Source: Chitinophagales bacterium
Lineage (GTDB): Bacteria > Bacteroidota > Bacteroidia > Chitinophagales > Saprospiraceae
Direction: 5' to 3'
Length of the DNA: 64,000 bases
Assembly (NCBI GenBank): GCA_013298845.1
Contig: JAAFJN010000005.1
Span: 146,908 to 210,907, forward strand
Positions 61,029 through 64,000 of the stretch are shown in pieces (position 1 is the stretch's first letter; every line of letters begins with the position of its first letter). The translations under genes and the position numbers were made by a program. Under the pieces are notes generated by a model that saw only the letters and a program-made list of their open reading frames with translations, did not search any database and had not been told where the DNA came from.

Positions 61029-62447
61029 ATGCTTTCTATTTATACGCTTGATTTGATTTATTTTTTGGCTGCATTGACCTTTGTTATCGGTCTTAAAATG
61101 TTGAGCCACCCCGATTCGGCGCGGCGCGGCAACCAGTTGGCGGCCGTTGGGATGGGTATCGCGGTATTGGGTACCTTGTTTTTACACCCTTCCGCCCTCA
61201 AGTTGGGGGAGGCACGCACCATGAAACTGGGCCTTATTTACGCTGCATTGGCCATTGGTGGCTGGGCGGGTTGGGCTTCGGCCTATCGGGTAAAAATGAC
61301 GGCCATGCCCCAAATGGTGTCCCTGTTTAACGGTTTGGGCGGCGGTTGCGCAGCATTGCTGGCCATTGCCGAACTCAAATCGCTGTACGTACACCATTAT
61401 CCAACGCCAACGGGCTTGTTGTTGGTGTTGTTTACCATGTTTTTTGGCGCGGTATCGCTGACGGGTAGTTTGTTGGCGTACGCTAAACTGGAAGATTTGG
61501 TCAAAGATTCGGCCATTACTTTGCCGCGTCACACCATTGTTAACCTCGCGTTGCTGGTGGTAATTTTGAGTTTGATTGGTTATATCGTGTGGGGCGCGGG
61601 CACAACCGGCCTGATGCTGGGTATGGTCTTGTTTGGGATCGCCTTGGTGTACGGTTTTTCTTTTGTTGCCCCCATTGGCGGTGCCGATATGCCCGTAGTG
61701 ATTTCGGTATTGAACTCCTGCACGGGCCTCACGGCGGCGGCAGCGGGTATCATTTACGATAACCTGATTATGTTAGTGGGTGGTATTTTGGTGGGTGCAT
61801 CGGGTAGTATTTTGACCATTTTGATGTGCAAAGCCATGAACCGCTCGTTGTCGAACGTACTCATTGGCAGTTTTGGGGCCGCCGCTACGGGTGGTGCCAA
61901 AGCCGTTGGCGATCAGGTGGTAAAGGAAGTATCCGTCTCCGACGCGGCGGTGTTGCTCAACTACTCCAAATCGGTGGTGATTGTACCCGGTTATGGTTTG
62001 GCGGTAGCACAGGCGCAAAAAATTTGTAAAGAATTAGATGATTTGCTCGATAGCAACGGCGTAGAAGTGCGTTACGCCATTCACCCGGTAGCGGGCCGGA
62101 TGCCGGGCCACATGAACGTGCTTTTGGCCGAGGCCGACGTGCCTTATACCAAACTGTACGATTTGGAAGAAGCCAACGATTTTATCAAAAAAGCGGACGT
62201 GGCCATTGTGATTGGTGCCAATGACGTGGTCAATCCGGCGGCGTTAAGCGACCCATCCAGCCCCATTTACGGGATGCCCGTGTTGGAAGTTTGGGAGGCG
62301 CAAAACGTGATTGTGATGAAACGCAGTATGAAATCGGGGTATGCGGGTATCGAAAACGACTTGTTTTTCCACGCCCGCACCAAAATGTTGTTCGGCGACG
62401 CGAAGGATACTTTGCAAAAATTGGTGAGTGAAGTAAAGGCGTTGTAG
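61029..62447 (+). CDS. pntB: NAD(P) transhydrogenase beta subunit
   Basis: 472 residues: an N-terminal membrane part of about nine helices, then the NADP(H)-binding domain III. Motifs: PIGGADMPVVISVLNSCTG near residue 225, IVPGYGLAVAQAQKICKEL near 325, IHPVAGRMPGHMNVLLAEADVPY near 355 and IVIGANDVVNPAALSDPSSPIYGMPV. The length is normal. It completes the pntAA-pntAB-pntB operon and is followed by a terminator. Confidence 0.96.
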   Translation: MLSIYTLDLIYFLAALTFVIGLKMLSHPDSARRGNQLAAVGMGIAVLGTLFLHPSALKLGEARTMKLGLIYAALAIGGWAGWASAYRVKMTAMPQMVSLFNGLGGGCAALLAIAELKSLYVHHYPTPTGLLLVLFTMFFGAVSLTGSLLAYAKLEDLVKDSAITLPRHTIVNLALLVVILSLIGYIVWGAGTTGLMLGMVLFGIALVYGFSFVAPIGGADMPVVISVLNSCTGLTAAAAGIIYDNLIMLVGGILVGASGSILTILMCKAMNRSLSNVLIGSFGAAATGGAKAVGDQVVKEVSVSDAAVLLNYSKSVVIVPGYGLAVAQAQKICKELDDLLDSNGVEVRYAIHPVAGRMPGHMNVLLAEADVPYTKLYDLEEANDFIKKADVAIVIGANDVVNPAALSDPSSPIYGMPVLEVWEAQNVIVMKRSMKSGYAGIENDLFFHARTKMLFGDAKDTLQKLVSEVKAL

Positions 62448-62463
62448 CGTTGAGGCTTTTTTA

Positions 62464-62517
62464 GGAAAAAATGCGGCTTTGAGGGTGGAATTGTCCCTTA
62501 AAGCCGCATTTTTTTTG
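62464..62517. terminator. Bidirectional terminator between pntB and the thioredoxin-like gene
   Basis: Arms around AATGCGGCTTT and AAAGCCGCATT (about 62469-62480 and 62499-62511) are joined by a G/C-containing inner stem AGGG/CCCT. A-runs and T-runs on the two flanks make it effective in both directions. Confidence 0.88.
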
Positions 62518-62549
62518 TAGTAAGTGTTGATTTGAGATGTATGACGCTT

Positions 62550-63764
62550 TTAGTTCGGGCAGGTTGACTCGGCTTTTGCTTTTTCCCACGCTTCTGCCGA
62601 AACTTGTTGTTTGTAGGCCAGCGTAATTACGGCATCTAATTTTGAGCAATAAAGATCGGTTTTGCCCAATTTTTTTGCTAACAACGCCTGATAACCCAAC
62701 GCAGATATGGTTTCTAATGTTTGATTAATGGTTTCCAGCCAATTGAATGCTTCTTTCAAGGCTTTTTGTTGGTTGATGTATTGGGCATACTGCCAGCCAA
62801 TGTGTTCAAGCACCACACGATGTTCCGCATATCGGAGTGAATCTCCCTGATAAATATCCTGATTAAGATTAGGTAATAATACCTCTTTTGACAGTTTGGA
62901 TGTAAAGGATAGGTATTTGTTGTTTTGTCCGGTTTCCAATAAATAAAGCGACCTAAAAGCACCTTGTTTTAAAGCCGACTCCCAATCGGTTTCGACTACT
63001 GAGGCTACCAGCGAGCAATATAAATCGGCACTTTTATCACTTCGGGTTTCAATAGCCTTTTCGGCCAGTTCATCTAATAATTGACTGAGTTTAACCCTGC
63101 ACCGTTTTGACTTTTTATTGGCCAATAAGTACTCGAATCCAACACCTTCAGTTTGATTAACACCGTTCACCACTAATTTTTCCGTTTCTGGAGATAAACG
63201 TTCTCCCTCCGAAAGCCCGCTTAAATAAGCCGAAAGAACGGTGTCATTTGGAATACTGAGTGATTTTCGCAGTTGAAGATAGGTTTTGACCATTTCAGGG
63301 TCACGGTCTCCTTGTTGCCAGCGTTGGTCATAAATAAGGACTGCGTTTTTATAATTAATTTGCTGTAAAACACCTTCAGCACGCCGCATAAAACCTTCTT
63401 TATTGGAGGCACCTTTAAATACCATTTCCGTTCTACCGGAAGGTAACAAAAAAACCAAAGTAGGGTAAGCAGATACGTTGAATTTGCGGGCTAATTTTGA
63501 ATTTTTCCCTTTCTCCGCATCTACTAAAAGCGTAATAAAATGAGTATTCATGAACTCCCCTACATCGGGTTGGGTAAATACTTCATCTTTAAGCATCTTA
63601 CAAGGCTGGCACCATTGGGTATAAATATCCAAAAAAATATTTTTACCCGTTCGTTGGGCTTCGGCTAATGCCTCTTCATAGGTTCCTTCAAAATATTCTA
63701 CACCTTGTGCCTTGATGTAAAACACGTGTAAGGTCAGCAATAAGGAAAAAAGTATTGTGCGCAT
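62550..63764 (-). CDS. Secreted thioredoxin-family protein with long C-terminal helical domain
   Basis: 404 residues from the ATG at 63764, chosen for its signal peptide (MRTILFSLLLTLHVFYIKAQ). The thioredoxin domain (about 22-145) has FLDIYTQWCQPCKMLKDEVF with redox-active Cys52 and Cys55 and the cis-Pro loop NVSAYPTLVFLLPSG. The C-terminal 250 residues are helical, without recognised motifs, and contain few Cys residues. It probably acts on envelope disulfides. A start at 63827 gives no signal peptide. The Imm11-like gene ends 10 bases upstream on the same strand. Confidence 0.85.
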   Translation of the reverse strand: MRTILFSLLLTLHVFYIKAQGVEYFEGTYEEALAEAQRTGKNIFLDIYTQWCQPCKMLKDEVFTQPDVGEFMNTHFITLLVDAEKGKNSKLARKFNVSAYPTLVFLLPSGRTEMVFKGASNKEGFMRRAEGVLQQINYKNAVLIYDQRWQQGDRDPEMVKTYLQLRKSLSIPNDTVLSAYLSGLSEGERLSPETEKLVVNGVNQTEGVGFEYLLANKKSKRCRVKLSQLLDELAEKAIETRSDKSADLYCSLVASVVETDWESALKQGAFRSLYLLETGQNNKYLSFTSKLSKEVLLPNLNQDIYQGDSLRYAEHRVVLEHIGWQYAQYINQQKALKEAFNWLETINQTLETISALGYQALLAKKLGKTDLYCSKLDAVITLAYKQQVSAEAWEKAKAESTCPN

Positions 63765-63774
63765 AAAATGACAA

Positions 63775-64000
63775 TTATTGTAATCGTTCCTTGGTTTCAA
63801 AGTCAAACAACATGGGTTTATGGCCATTTGCAGGTGTGAATTTCATTCCTCTAAAACCCGCCGCTTCCAATGCATCCTTAAGCCGTTCGGATACCATAAA
63901 GACGTATATCATTTCGGCAATAAAAAACAAATCAAGATTTGCTTTTTCGGGGTTGATATACAGTTCCGAAACAAGAACGGATTCCTCCCCGCCTGAAGAC
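63775..64000 (-). CDS. Imm11-like (DUF1629) protein, C-terminal fragment
   Basis: The minus strand is open from the window edge to a TAA at 63775, giving 74 residues. Its pattern, MVSERLKDALEAAGFRGMKF then TPANGHKP, resembles the C-terminal half of Imm11/DUF1629 immunity-like proteins, which are linked to polymorphic toxin systems and also occur singly. The start lies beyond base 64000, so length and partners are unknown. The thioredoxin gene starts 10 bases downstream and is likely in the same transcript. Confidence 0.55.
   Translation of the reverse strand, partial: SSGGEESVLVSELYINPEKANLDLFFIAEMIYVFMVSERLKDALEAAGFRGMKFTPANGHKPMLFDFETKERLQ

Overview
The window is ordinary chromosomal sequence from a member of the Bacteroidota, most likely a Saprospiria/Chitinophagia-type organism (phylum well supported, lower rank inferred). 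Phylum evidence: a T9SS C-terminal sorting domain, TAnnTTTG-type -7 boxes (e.g. 12669, 36295, 49066), ECF sigma factors paired with anti-sigma proteins that end in an outer-membrane barrel, PorT-like barrels, an SDR-type threonine dehydrogenase and a three-gene proton-translocating transhydrogenase. No rRNA, phage, plasmid or CRISPR is seen.

Layout. 1-6030 (minus): Gfo/Idh/MocA oxidoreductase (cut by the window edge), PAP2-like membrane protein, SmpB, and a giant cyclase-ATPase-TPR protein built like animal soluble adenylyl cyclase. 6222-12471: two paralogous three-gene modules (ECF sigma, trans-envelope anti-sigma/barrel, lipoprotein) that point at each other and meet at a terminator. 12723-19927: prs-queE, flippase-like membrane protein, threonine dehydrogenase, VanX-type dipeptidase, then divergent UxaA-type dehydratase and L-fuconolactonase-like genes. 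20346-25775: TMTC-like glycosyltransferase, barrel protein, DUF177-rpmF, ridA-trpS. 26047-30752: aldo/keto reductase, a decayed REP-associated transposase with REP hairpins, tRNA-Asp, and a BlaI/M56 sensor operon with two operators. 31052-44764: large cytochrome c/propeller lipoprotein, two barrel paralogues, UvrD/AddA-like helicase, superoxide dismutase-SDR pair, rlmB, acyl-CoA dehydrogenase and a divergent TetR gene. 44782-55834: pseudouridine synthase, GNAT, DoxX, htpG, a peroxiredoxin-like protein lacking its peroxidatic cysteine, dicarboxylate symporter, MltA, radA and a T9SS cargo. 55937-64000: AraC remnant plus aldo/keto reductase, small secreted proteins, an amidotransferase followed by pntAA-pntAB-pntB, a thioredoxin-like protein and the end of an Imm11-like protein.

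The most unusual material is of two kinds. First, the face-to-face sigma/anti-sigma modules, which match the concept of dual-membrane-spanning anti-sigma factors. Second, a rich set of non-coding repeats: a roughly 480-bp element with perfect 31-bp terminal inverted repeats squeezed between two stop codons (46562-47043), a homologous mosaic copy at 51261-51735, a perfect 28-bp-arm palindrome nested in another inverted repeat (19958-20145), a 186-bp MITE-like unit (34450-34635), and REP hairpins with a broken RAYT gene (27152-27622). Functions are assigned from visible motifs only; no database search was possible.
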